Shown here: positions 1 to 11,700 of the stretch, in pieces
Position numbering within the stretch: the stretch's first letter is position 1
How the letters are laid out: each line of letters begins with the position of its first letter
DNA from: Nematostella vectensis
Taxonomy: Eukaryota > Cnidaria > Anthozoa > Actiniaria > Edwardsiidae
Length of the DNA: 64,000 nt
Assembly: GCF_932526225.1 (NCBI RefSeq)
Contig: NC_064043.1
Location: 1,509,501-1,573,500 of the forward strand
Direction: 5' to 3'
Notes under the pieces: model-generated
The model's input: the letters and a program-made list of their open reading frames with translations, nothing else
What the model was told of the DNA's origin: nothing
Database searches by the model: none
Program-made: the position numbers and the translations under genes

Positions 1-792
1 GACAGGATCGAAGAAGATTCTCGATCCCAACGCAGCGTTGAATGCGTACCCGGGTAGCGCGCATAGAAGAACAGCAATGGCTAACGCCGCGTACAGTGCC
101 GTCACGGCATCCTCCGCCCGCCATGAGCTGAGGAACTCCCATTGCGCGTGATGTCGCATTTTCACAAGCGCGTGAGCATTCTTCCTCAGTCCTATCTTGA
201 TGTTAACGTAACTGATTCCGGTGATAATAAAAGGCACGACGGCATAGAAGAACTCTACAGTCCCAGTATCCATATACCCCTCATCTGTTTTACATAACGC
301 GTACCCCGGATGAAAGACAAACTTCCTGTTGTTAATGAAGAAGGAGGCCGGAAGTGCTAGCACGACGAGCCAGCACAGGGTGATTAGAATACTCGTGTAA
401 CGACGCGTGAAAAACGTGGCATGGCTTATGGGCTTTGACGTCGCAAATGCACGATCTACCGCTGATATCGCCATGGTGATATTCGTGATCGCGGGCAATA
501 CCATGACCACATGACCTTGAAGTGTACAAATTGTTGCTCCAACGGGCCAAGAGCCAAAAGCAAGAGCGTAGATCGAGAGAGGGAGCACCGCGCAAGCGAC
601 AAGAAGGTCAATGAAGGCGTAGTTGGCGATGTACAGATATTGCTGCTTGCGTAGTCTAGCGTTCAGTAGAACAGAGAGTAGGACCAGGGCGTTTCCGATA
701 AAGGAAGCGAGGGCAAGACCCCCCGCGATGGCTGTCTCTGTCACCACCATCTCCACGCTTCGTGACGTCAGCTGCTCCTCCATAACCGTCAT
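1..792 (-). CDS. Class A (rhodopsin-like) GPCR, 3' end cut by window edge
   Basis: Single open frame of 264 codons from the ATG at 792-790, running off the left edge. An in-frame stop lies 24 bases upstream (817-819), so the start is well bounded; a second Met follows at codon 4. The product is a seven-helix plasma-membrane receptor, and six helices are visible. Class A landmarks: TM1 GN (N34), TM2 D62, TM3 Cys89 pairing with ECL2 Cys167, DRA at the DRY position (113-115), TM4 Trp141, TM5 Pro186, TM6 CALP (244-247) in place of CWxP. TM7 with NPxxY would lie outside the window. The ligand cannot be read from the sequence; such single-exon orphan receptors are expanded in cnidarians. Its neighbour at 2301-3311 is another GPCR on the same strand, consistent with a local cluster, although the two proteins are clearly different. 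Confidence 0.88.
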   Translation of the reverse strand, partial: MTVMEEQLTSRSVEMVVTETAIAGGLALASFIGNALVLLSVLLNARLRKQQYLYIANYAFIDLLVACAVLPLSIYALAFGSWPVGATICTLQGHVVMVLPAITNITMAISAVDRAFATSKPISHATFFTRRYTSILITLCWLVVLALPASFFINNRKFVFHPGYALCKTDEGYMDTGTVEFFYAVVPFIITGISYVNIKIGLRKNAHALVKMRHHAQWEFLSSWRAEDAVTALYAALAIAVLLCALPGYAFNAALGSRIFFDPV

Positions 793-1986
793 CGTCACTT
801 CAGCAACACTAGCACTTTAACAAACATTTGAAATCACGTTAGTGCCAGGTGCGAAGTCACGTGAGTTTTTGTTGCTTTTTTTCACTCAATCGGCTTCCAT
901 TCGAGGGTGAAACTAAGTTTAAACTAAGCGTTAAACTAAGTAAACATGATCAATTATTCATGGCAAGTTAGCGAAGATATACGATCTTCATTTACGATAC
1001 GATTTACATTTTTTAAAAGATAGAAGAGCGAAACTCGAATACCTATTTTAAAAGGAGAAATGAAATATTATAAAAGATTGATTGGGAGTTTCTCGAAGAC
1101 TATTTTCAACTATTAATAAAACTCTAATCAATACTCTGGCTAAGAAGACTTTATGCGCACAACGTAGACCAAAATTTAAATCTTTAAGAAGTCAATCGAT
1201 AATCTTTTTAGGGTAAAGATAAATTAGATGACTTGTGTAGAAACCGTACCTTGTAGGTGAGTCTTTCGTCGGTATGTCTCTCAAACTTTCCAAGACAGAC
1301 GAGTATTTTGTAGCGTCTTAAATTTTCAAACTATTTCTCGCATTTGAAAGCGTTTAAAATTCTCAAACTATTCCTCGAAAGAAAGTAATTCTTTCTGTTG
1401 AAAATAGAAGTTTTGTTAAGGCAAATAACGAGAGATGATGTTAGGAATACATTATTAATTAATAGAATCCACTGTTATATCAGGAAAGCTTTGTTTAGTG
1501 CTATTGAATCATCATGGGAACTACGCTATGGTTACGAGTCCCAGTCCTTACGCATTACGTTGTAATCCTGCAGAGGGCTTGACAAACTACAAGACAGCTT
1601 TTTTTTTTAAATAGGAGCGGATTAGAGGTAAAATAGACTTTCAAAACTACAGTTCTCCTCCACAGGAATCTCAATAAAAAAGTCAGGATAAAATAATGGG
1701 TTTTCTACTTTTTTTGCAATGTTTGGCATTTTAAATACTAACGCGAAAAAAAAGACAAACATCTTGACTATACAATATTAGCATTTTCTTTTATTGTTAG
1801 GAGAAATAATGTGTAGAAAATCAAGTACCTTGGTTTGTACACCAAGCTAGTTTGGAGAAAGCCTAGGAAAATGTCGAAAAAAGATAAAATGCAATGTCTT
1901 CTCAGTAAAATTATATATTTTGTTACTAATCAGAAGATGCAGAGAACGAGGGCATTTTCTACAAAACAGCCTGCATTTTTATGAAC

Positions 1987-2046
1987 GACACGTCAATCAA
2001 CACTGAAAGACACGTCAATCAATACTATGACTGACACGTCAATCAA
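1987..2046. repeat. Three direct repeats of GACACGTCAATCAA
   Basis: The 14-mer GACACGTCAATCAA occurs at 1987, 2009 and 2033, spaced by 22 and 24 bases. Degenerate versions continue towards 2130 (for example ATATCAATCAATATTATGAC at 2061). Confidence 0.75.
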
Positions 2047-2066
2047 CACCCTTGACATACATATCA

Positions 2067-2111
2067 ATCAATATTATGACAGACAGGTCATTCGTCTGTC
2101 ATAATATTGAT
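2067..2111. repeat. Perfect 18-bp inverted repeat with 9-base loop
   Basis: ATCAATATTATGACAGAC at 2067-2084 is exactly complementary to 2094-2111, separated by 9 bases. It adjoins the direct-repeat cluster. It could be a MITE remnant, a hairpin or a dyad protein-binding site. Confidence 0.7.
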
Positions 2112-2300
2112 CGTGATAAACACTTCAATCATCTGAGATGAGACATGTCGATCATCTCTGTTTGACAGACATCTTAGTCTCCTCTGTTTTACTTATTCTT
2201 CCTTCTTCATCTCTTTTTCTTTCGTTTTCATTGTCAAGTCATACTTCTGGTACGTAAAGATATATACTTTCCTGCTTTCATGCTAGTTGTACGCTATACA

Positions 2301-3311
2301 CTAGTTTCGTATTACACTGATATTAATGGGCTGTTTCGAAAACGTCGTGATCCAGGCCATGTCTTTATCTACTGCTCTTCCAGGTCTAAACCTCTTCGGC
2401 AACGTATTGATCACAGCCTGGCGAATCTCCCTGATCCGGAAACAGTAAACCATAGGGTTTATAGACGAGCTGACGAACACGATCGTCACAGCGTAGTCAT
2501 ATGCGATCATCACTTCAACAGTATATCCCAGAACTGCCTCGGTTGCCATGATAACTAGAAAGGGCACATAGCAGCCTAGAAATAGCAGAAGCACGTAAAA
2601 CATAGTAGCTGCGAGACATTTGTAGCGAGAGAGACTTGTTGAGTTTGGTAGATCGCGTCTCGAAGACCGAGCGTCCAGTACATCGGAATGAATGCGCCGC
2701 ACCATCCTAAACATGCGAAAGTAAGCGACGAGCGTGACCAATAGGAACCCAGCAAGGAGGACGAGAGGAAGTAGGATCCAGCTTTTCTCAACTTCCGGCA
2801 TGAAGCGGAGAGAGACTATCCCTGCACAGGCGATCCAGTAGACGAGAACAAGCCTGTAGACTTTACTGGTGGTGATCAGTGCGTTGTAGCGCATGTGGAG
2901 GAGTAACGCGAGGTAGCGATCCACAATGATAGAACTGATCGTCATCAGGGACACACCCGCACACACCCATCCAAAGCTGACGGCGACTAAGCGTGCCACG
3001 CAGTAAACACCAGGCCATTCATACAGCTCGCTTACCTTGTAAACCACGTAGAACGTCTGGCAAACAGAGCCAATAACAAGGTCGGAAATAGCCAGCGAGC
3101 AGAGCAAGATGTTGGACGGTGAGCTCCGTAGGTGACGCGATTTCGATATAACAAAGATCACCACTGCATTCTCAGTGACGGCTAAGACGGAGAAAATGAG
3201 ATTCAAGACGACTGATACGATATTGGTGATATAGACAGGAGGAGTAACATTTGTGATGAAAGGAGGTGCAAAGAAACAGCTTCCCTGGGAATGATTCGTG
3301 CGATGACTCAT
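2301..3311 (-). CDS. Class A (rhodopsin-like) GPCR, complete
   Basis: Intronless receptor gene. The open frame begins at 3407, but I prefer the internal Met at 3311-3309 (336 aa). It puts a short N-terminus with N-glycosylation sequons (NHS, NVT) directly before TM1, while the upstream 32 residues are basic and unlike an extracellular tail. Motifs: TEN at TM1, AISDL with the TM2 Asp, YC at the top of TM3, a classic DRYLAL after TM3, and SINPMVY at the end of TM7 followed by an amphipathic FRIREIRQAV helix 8. All seven helices are present. It acts at the plasma membrane through G proteins; the ligand is unknown. The overall look (LCSLAISDL, HMRYNALIT) resembles the large cnidarian sets of melatonin/adenosine/opsin-like orphan receptors, which is a family impression and not an assignment. 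Confidence 0.9.
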   Translation of the reverse strand: MSHRTNHSQGSCFFAPPFITNVTPPVYITNIVSVVLNLIFSVLAVTENAVVIFVISKSRHLRSSPSNILLCSLAISDLVIGSVCQTFYVVYKVSELYEWPGVYCVARLVAVSFGWVCAGVSLMTISSIIVDRYLALLLHMRYNALITTSKVYRLVLVYWIACAGIVSLRFMPEVEKSWILLPLVLLAGFLLVTLVAYFRMFRMVRRIHSDVLDARSSRRDLPNSTSLSRYKCLAATMFYVLLLFLGCYVPFLVIMATEAVLGYTVEVMIAYDYAVTIVFVSSSINPMVYCFRIREIRQAVINTLPKRFRPGRAVDKDMAWITTFSKQPINISVIRN

Positions 3312-4575
3312 CTTGTTTGGCGGACTAAGTGGATTCACCACCTTAACGACTCTTCTTCGTCTTAAATAAAACTTTAGAGCTATGATAAACTCTGCATCTC
3401 CGCTCAAACCTTAGTTCTATAGAACAATCTTCTGCTAGTGTTTCGATCTTGAATCTATGTACAATTTTGCATTCAAGTACGATATAGAATGATAGAATCT
3501 CGCATTAAAGTCTCAAAAATTTGTCTCAAAAGTATCCCCAGGGAATACGGCAATTGTGATTCGTCGTCGGGTGCTTTTTTCAATCTTCTCGAGGCGGCCA
3601 GCTGCTCTCTGCTCAGAGTCTCTGAATTCCTTCTCATTAGCGATTGCTGTTTACCTCAACGAGACCGAGGGTGCTAAGACCACCCGTCTGGTCATCAATT
3701 AAAACGCGGCGGGAAAGAGTAAAATCTCCGGACTCAACTACTTTCGCTAGCACACAACGCGTTAAACTTAAACATTGCCACAGCGCACACCAGAAATTAT
3801 TCCACAATACAAATCCTAATAGCTTAACAGTCATTATCTCCCAACGAATGGCTGATAATCAACGCTGGCATTTAACCACGAAAGCGATAAAATGCTTTGG
3901 AGAGAATGGGTGGACAAAGCGGCCGCAATTTCATAAATTAGAAAAACAGAAACAAAACTCCCCTTGAGGCAAATAAAAGATCTGATTGCCTTTTTGGAGA
4001 AAATTGTTTTGATAGTTCACGAACCATTTCATAGACTTAAATACATTCGATGATATTTTTTTTCGTTTGTGGTTAAAGTGGTAAAATATAGTTAGGAGAT
4101 AGCTAGAGGTGTTCTCTTTGTTTCTAAAAAAATTATTGATATCAACAAACAAACTTGGTAATTCATAATCAATGAGCAATTCCGATGCTTTGTTATGTTA
4201 TTTTATTTGTATGTTTTGGTTTATTCTAAATCGTTGTGTTTCAGAGTCGCCATGACTAAAGTATTCTCAGAATTTTCTAGAAATCACGGAATGCTTCTTG
4301 TTATCTAAGTTTATTTTCATCTCATAAGCGACAGCTTAAAGACTCACATTTGGTGGATATTGTGGGATATTGGCCACTAGTGGCACCCAATGCCGGTGCA
4401 TTGTTGGAAACTTCAAGGGATACCGTTTTGGGTCAGTGGTAGCTTATTTTAACTGGTAGTGTTGGACTTGAAATAGGGGGGTGAAGGTTTCTTTTTTCAG
4501 TCTGTTTTTCTTACAATTTTGCTCAGAAGTACCCAGGAGTGAAAGGGTTAATCAAACGAGAATAGGCACTTAGTT
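3312..4575. other. Intergenic spacer, no gene seen
   Basis: Holds the 5' flank of the minus-strand GPCR. The short open frames at 3489-3967 and 3931-4179 have no domain, low complexity or the wrong context, and I do not call them. Confidence 0.55.
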
Positions 4576-4841
4576 ACATTGCATTTGCTATACTTCTCAA
4601 GAAAGGGAAGGAACTTAATAGAGAGGGGGATAGAGGCTTGATGGAGCTTATACTCTTGGAAATGTGCACATTGCATTTGCTATACTTCTCAAGGAAGGGA
4701 AGGAACTTAATAGAGAGGGGGGATAGAGGCTTGATGGAGCTTATACTCTTGGAAATGTGCACATTGCATTTGCTATACTTCTCAAGGAAGGGAAGGAACT
4801 TAATAGAGGGGGGATAGAGGCTTGGTGGAGCTTATACTGAT
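4576..4841. repeat. 92-93-bp tandem repeat, about 2.9 copies
   Basis: Copies begin at 4576, 4668 and 4761 with ACATTGCATTTGCTATACTT. They are nearly identical; the third ends early at about 4841. Lies in the 3' flank of UHRF1. Confidence 0.9.
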
Positions 4842-5210
4842 AGAGCAAGTGTATTGTGGAAGGGCAGAGCTAAATTAATTTATTGGACGCATTAGCAAAG
4901 ATTATACCGCAGTTATAAAATGTTCAAATTGGCATAAAAATACAGCAATTAATAATATGCCTTCCACCTTCCTATTCCAAACCATCTAACCTCTTGAATC
5001 ACATCTCTTAAAACCCTTTTGATTATAACATGACACAGGGCTCCATGGGAGCTAAACACTGGTTGACATTTAGAACTAATGGTAGTGCTAGAATATGGAC
5101 AAGAAAGGCAAGTTCATTGAGCCCTACGAAAGGCTTATCTCACAATGGACGAGAGGACGTTCTCAAATTTAGACCGGACGTCTAGGGTGTCTAAAGTGAC
5201 ACGTCCAGTA

Positions 5211-5414
5211 GAGAATTCTTCTCCAGTTGTCGACTTAATCTTACGAGAATTCTTCTCCAGTTGTCGACTTAATCTTACGAGAATTCTTCTCCAGTTGTCG
5301 ACTTAATCTTACGAGAATTCTTCTCCAGCTGTCGACTTAATCTTACGAGAATTCTTCTCCAGTTGTCGACTTAATCTTACGATAATTCTTCTCCAGTTGT
5401 CGACTTAATCTTAC
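5211..5414. repeat. 34-bp tandem repeat, 6 copies
   Basis: Six head-to-tail 34-bp units, each starting GAGAATTCTTCTCC (the last starts GATAATTC). They differ by one or two substitutions. The units carry an EcoRI-like GAATTC and a GTCGAC palindrome, and GTAAGATTAAG on the minus strand. Located about 320 bp downstream of the UHRF1 stop codon. Confidence 0.95.
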
Positions 5415-5731
5415 TATTTTTCTGTTATGTCGAAACTTTCGCGCGTTTTTTTAATTTTTAATTTCGCGTTGAATTTGCATTGCGAGAAAAGAAAAGAAAA
5501 AGATCCCTGTAAATATTACAAAAAAATGAAAGCCAGAGTGTTAATAAAAGCGCGTAGTAAAAAGGAGATTTAATGACAGTGCGCAAAATATAAGCCCGCG
5601 AAAATTTCCACGTCAATTGTTAGGCTATGAATCATATAAATGTTGGGCTAAATTTACAATACTTATATATAATGCTCTTACGGCACCTGACGGTATACTA
5701 CAGGCAGTCCCGAATCTTGTTAACACGTGTA

Positions 5732-8700
5732 TTACCGGCCTTTTGAGTATCCTGGGAACAAGTCATTGAGGATGGCATCTAGAGCGGAGTTCACGCTCAG
5801 TTTGTAAGTCTTGCCAAGATCTGTGCGGCAATACGGGCACGTGAATACCTCGGCCTTAAACGAACGCTGTAGACATCCCTGGAATAAAGACGGGCGCACA
5901 TGAAATCTAGCTTAGTTATGTACAGATGGGGACTAATTTAGGTCCTTAGTTATGTACAGATGGGGCCTATTTTAGGTCCTTAGTTATGTACAGATGGGGA
6001 CTAATTTAGGTCCTTAGTTATGTACAGATGGGGGCTAATTTAGGTCCTTAGTTATGTGCAGATGGGGACTAATTTAGGTCTTTAGTTATGTACAGATGGG
6101 GACTAATTTAGGTCCTTAGTTATGTGCAGATGGGGACTAATTTAGGTCCTTAGTTATGTACAGATGGGGACTAATTTAGGTCCTTAGTTATGTACAGATG
6201 GGGACTAATTTAGGTCCTTAGTTATGTACAGATGGGGACTAATTTAGGTACTTAGTTATGTATAGATGGGGGCTAATTTAGGTCCTTAGTTATGTACAGA
6301 TGGGGACTAATTTAGGTACTTAGTTATGTACAGATGGGGACTAATTTAGGTCCTTATTTATGTACAGATGGGGACTAATTTAGGTCCTTAGTTATGTACA
6401 GATGGGGACTAATTTAGGTCCTTAGTTATGTGCAGATGGGGACTAATTTAGGTCCTTAGTTATGTGCAGATGGGGGCTAATTTAGGTCCTTAGTTATGTG
6501 CAGATGGGGACTAATTTAGGTCCTTAGTTATGTGCAGATGGGGGCTAATTTAGGTCCTTAGTTATGTGCAGATGGGGACTAATTTAGGTCCTTAGTTATG
6601 TACAGATGGGGACTAATTTAGGTACTTAGTTATGTATAGATGGGGGCTAATTTAGGTCCTTAGTTATGTACAGATGGGGACTAATTTAGGTTCTTAGTTA
6701 TGTCCAGATGGGGGCTAACTTAGGTCCTTAGTTATGTACAGATGGGGACTAATTTAGGTCCTTAGTTATGTGCAGATGGGGGCTAATTTAGGTCCTTAGT
6801 TATGTGCAGATGGGGACTAATTTAGGTCCTTAGTTATGTGCAGATGGGGGCTAATTTAGGTCCTTAGTTATGTACAGATGGGGACTAATTTAGGTCCTTA
6901 GTTATATACAGATGGGGGCTAATTTAGGTCCTTAGTTATATACAGATGGGGACTAATTTAGGTCCTTAGTTATGTACAGATGGGGACTAATTTAGGTCTT
7001 TAGTTATGTACAGATGGGGACTAATTTAGGTACTTAGTTATGTATAGATGGGGGCTAATTTAGGTCCTTAGTTATGTACAGATGGGGACTAATTTAGGTA
7101 CTTAGTTATGTACAGATGGGGACTAATTTAGGTCCTTAGTTATGTACAGATGGGGACTAATTTAGGTCCTTAGTTATGTACAGATGGGGACTAATTTAGG
7201 TCCTTAGTTATGTGCAGATGGGGACTAATTTAGGTCCTTAGTTATGTGCAGATGGGGGCTAATTTAGGTCCTTAGTTATGTATAGATGGGGACTAATTTA
7301 GGTCCTTAGTTATGTACAGATGGGGACTAATTTAGGTCCTTAGTTATGTGCAGATGGGGGCTAATTTAGGTCCTTAGTTATGTGCAGATGGGGACTAATT
7401 TAGGTCCTTAGTTATGTGCAGATGGGGACTAATTTAGGTCCTTAGTTATGTGCAGATGGGGACTAATTTAGGTCTTTAGTTATGTACAGATGGGGACTAA
7501 TTTAGGTCCTTAGTTATGTGCAGATGGGGACTAATTTAGGTCCTTAGTTATGTACAGATGGGGACTAATTTAGGTCCTTAGTTATGTACAGATGGGGACT
7601 AATTTAGGTCCTTAGTTATGTACAGATGGGGACTAATTTAGGTACTTAGTTATGTATAGATGGGGGCTAATTTAGGTCCTTAGTTATGTACAGATGGGGA
7701 CTAATTTAGGTACTTAGTTATGTACAGATGGGGACTAATTTAGGTCCTTAGTTATGTACAGATGGGGACTAATTTAGGTCCTTAGTTATGTACAGATGGG
7801 GACTAATTTAGGTCCTTAGTTATGTGCAGATGGGGACTAATTTAGGTCCTTAGTTATGTGCAGATGGGGGCTAATTTAGGTCCTTAGTTATGTGCAGATG
7901 GGGACTAATTTAGGTCCTTAGTTATGTGCAGATGGGGGCTAATTTAGGTCCTTAGTTATGTGCAGATGGGGACTAATTTAGGTCCTTAGTTATGTACAGA
8001 TGGGGACTAATTTAGGTACTTAGTTATGTATAGATGGGGGCTAATTTAGGTCCTTAGTTATGTACAGATGGGGACTAATTTAGGTCCTTAGTTATGTCCA
8101 GATGGGGGCTAACTTAGGTCCTTAGTTATGTACAGATGGGGACTAATTTAGGTCCTTAGTTATGTGCAGATGGGGGCTAATTTAGGTCCTTAGTTATGTG
8201 CAGATGGGGACTAATTTAGGTCCTTAGTTATGTGCAGATGGGGGCTAATTTAGGTCCTTAGTTATGTACAGATGGGGACTAATTTAGGTCCTTAGTTATA
8301 TACAGATGGGGGCTAATTTAGGTCCTTAGTTATATACAGATGGGGACTAATTTAGGTCCTTAGTTATGTACAGATGGGGACTAATTTAGGTCTTTAGTTA
8401 TGTACAGATGGGGACTAATTTAGGTCCTTAGTTATGTATAGATGGGGACTAATTTAGGTCCTTAGTTATGTACAGATGGGGACTAATTTAGGTCCTTAGT
8501 TATGTACAGATGGGGACTAATTTAGGTCCTTAGTTATGTACAGATGGGGCTAATTTAGGTCCTTAGTTATGTACAGATGGGGCTAATTTAGGTCCTTAGT
8601 TATGTACAGATGGGGACTACTTTAGGTCTTTAGTTATGTACAGATGGGGACTAATTTAGGTCCTTAGTTATGTATAGATGGGGACTAATTTAGGTCCTTA

Positions 8701-11700
8701 GTTATGTACAGATGGGGACTAATTTAGGTCCTTAGTTATGTACAGATGGGGACTAATTTAGGTCCTTAGTTATGTACAGATGGGGACTAATTTAGGTCCT
8801 TAGTTATGTGCAGATGGGGACTAATTTAGGTCCTTAGTTATGTACAGATGGGGACTAATTTAGGTCCTTAGTTATGTGCAGATGGGGACTAATTTAGGTA
8901 AGATAAGGGGGTTAAATCAACCCCGTCCCTTCACTCAATAAAGGTGTGGTGCCCCCCCCCCCACCTTTGTGGGAGGCGTGGTGGACAGTTGTTTCGCAAT
9001 GTTGCACGGTTTCGGTGGCGATTGATAATCATACTAAGCTGTTTGCAGACTTATATCATACATTTGCTAATATTGTTACTGACAGATTTTTTCATTCATT
9101 TATTTATTCTGCCATTTGGTTTATACTAGGAGGCACCCATAAAAATTTCACATTTCGCATGTTTTCTCCCTTCTCAGGGACGTAGCGAGAAAACATTTTC
9201 AAGTACAATCAATTGTCCCTCTTTAGACACCCCCCCCCCCCCCCAACATTCTCTCGTAAAACTATAGAAGTACGATGATGAGACACTGTATATGTTACTC
9301 TATAAAAGAAAACTTCGCCTCAAATATTTTCCTTCACTTGTCCATATTGGTACCCCTGTGTCCTTGTTTACCAGTCAAGCAGTCAAATCAAATCCATCTT
9401 TTCAATGCACTTGTAGCGTTTGTAGTATGGTCCATTGAAGATGCATGAAGCACCGCTTCATCGGCCAGGTCTTTAATACTTTTTTGTGCGAAATGTGATA
9501 AGAAGGTGTGTGGCTTTATGTTTTAAAAGAGAAAATTGACGGCCAAGTTATTTGTATTATCATATCTATTTTTAAGTGAACCTGACAGGAGATCAGAACT
9601 GGATCTAACAACCAAATTGATAGTTAAAAGTAGTTAACTGCAATATTTCAAATATTATTGTTGTAAGAACCGCTTTGAATTTATTTTTTTCAAAATGCGC
9701 ATGCTCTTGATGGGTTTCGTGCAGTGCGGAAGCAGACAAAAGTCTTTAAAAAGTTATATCTTAAAAGCATTGTGTTTTATTCCTTTTATGCCTAAACAAT
9801 TATCGTGATTTGTTAGAAAACCATGAAGTTCTGAACGTCAGTGGTGCTATCGGCCGTGAGATATAGATACTGTTTGGGTCTCTGTGGAGAGCTACAGGCA
9901 AACGTGCGTGCCCCCCCCCCTAGAGCAAAGCTTGGTAATTCTGAATTTGTCGTCATTTTATATGCAAATAGAGAGGTATTTACCCCTGTTATCAATGCAT
10001 ACAAACCTTTCGTAATCTCTCGGCTTGGCTAGGAATCAGTGGCTCGAATTTTCGCCTATTTGTCAAGTTTTTATACAGCATGCGACAAACCGAAAGATCA
10101 AGAAAGAGAAGTGAGTCCATTAAAAATTTCAAATACTTGTTTCAAGAATGGAAACTTCTTGTCAAATAATCAAATGAACTTGGCTGGTTGACCTGGTTGA
10201 ATTGACCTGTTTTTTGTGAGTGTCTCTAGCTAAGAAAAAATTTTAGGATTACAGCTTCTCTTGGACTTATCAATCAGCCATGTCAAGCATGGCCATATCA
10301 AGCCAAACCATTCCCGGTACACCCAAAGGATTGTCAATGGTGTGGTTCTGTAGTTTTTCTAGTTCTTTTGTTTTTCTGTGAGTGGTGGGGCACACTTTCA
10401 TTTCTTAGCGTATCATATATAGATTTGTTTTATATATAATAAATAAACTAAATAGCCATTAATGGCAAGGAAGCTCAGAAAAACCCAAAAGGCTTTTAGC
10501 GAATGACCTACCCCAAAAGCTCGAAAGCTGGGCTAAATACCTTGCAAATATTGTGAAGGCACTTTGTAGTGACAGGGTAAAGCACGAGATCTTGACAGCA
10601 GACGCAGGCGAACAATTCCTCGACTTTTTGATGAAATGCCTGCATTAAAGAGAAGTAGATCAGATAAACATTTTAAAGAATCACAATACAATCATACCAC
10701 CAAAGGCAGAATATTCTGCACAGTTTGCAATGATGAATGTGAGCATGAAAACTTTGATTAGCAATACAAAGCTATAGGAACACTCTAAGGTAAAGCCCCT
10801 ATCAATACAAGGCTAGAGATAAGGTAAAGACCCTAGCAATACAAAGCTAGAGATAAGGTAAAGACCCTAGCAATACAAAGCTAGCGATAAGGTAAAGACG
10901 CTAGCAATACAAAGCTAGCGATAAGGTAAAGACCCTAGCAATACTAAGCTATAGAAACACTAAAAGGTGAAGACCTTTTCGTTGAAGAAAGTTATATGAC
11001 ATGTGCGTAAAATACAGTTTAAAAGCTCCAAAGTTTGGATCTGGGTGTATAGATGTATGGGCAAAAAAGTCAAGTTTTTTCTTCTCCCCTCTCTCATTAA
11101 ATTGCAATCCATTACTGACCGTGTAATCAAGGGTGGTGTCAGTGAGCAATTCCTCCCAAAGCTTCACGTTTTCTTTATCCTCAGCGATGAGACCCTTCTG
11201 TTCGTCTGATAAGATCTGAGACGCCTTCTTTTTCTTCACTGGGGATTTGGACGGACTTGGAACTTCTAAGAAAAAGAATGTGATGCGATTCACTTGATGA
11301 GCTGAAGAAACATGGAAAACTAATGATGAAAAACTAATGAAATAAACACCCACGTTGCCCAATGAGCTTTTGTCTGTCGGATGAATAAAAATTTTTGTAT
11401 TCTCATTTATCTAGAGTAGATGAACATGGATTTTTTTTGGACCTCCAATTGTGATTGTCCTAATCTGTGATCTCATACCAAATCACAAGCTACTGTGATA
11501 TTTGATATCACCTCTCCTCTCCCCCATCACTATGAGCTGGTAAGGGTGTCTCATCCATGATGCAAATGATAACAATGCAAGGCATTATGGGCAAGTTGGA
11601 GTTGGCTCTTTAAAGTCCTACCTTCATCTCTCTTGCGCTTCCCTTTACCCTTGTTCTTGCCATTCTCTGCACTCTCCTCCTGTTTCTTGGCCTGGGCTTC

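Larger units (their letters stand above)
793..2300. other. Intergenic spacer between two GPCR genes
   Basis: AT-rich DNA with no supportable gene. It is the 5' flank of the left GPCR and the 3' flank of the right one. The only structure I see is the short direct-repeat cluster and the perfect 18-bp palindrome at 1987-2111, listed separately. Confidence 0.6.

Noticed and set aside
332..595. 87-codon minus-strand frame inside the left GPCR
   Set aside because: It is out of frame with the seven-helix reading frame that covers 1-792.
3489..4179. Short frames upstream of the second GPCR
   Set aside because: No conserved features; probably chance.
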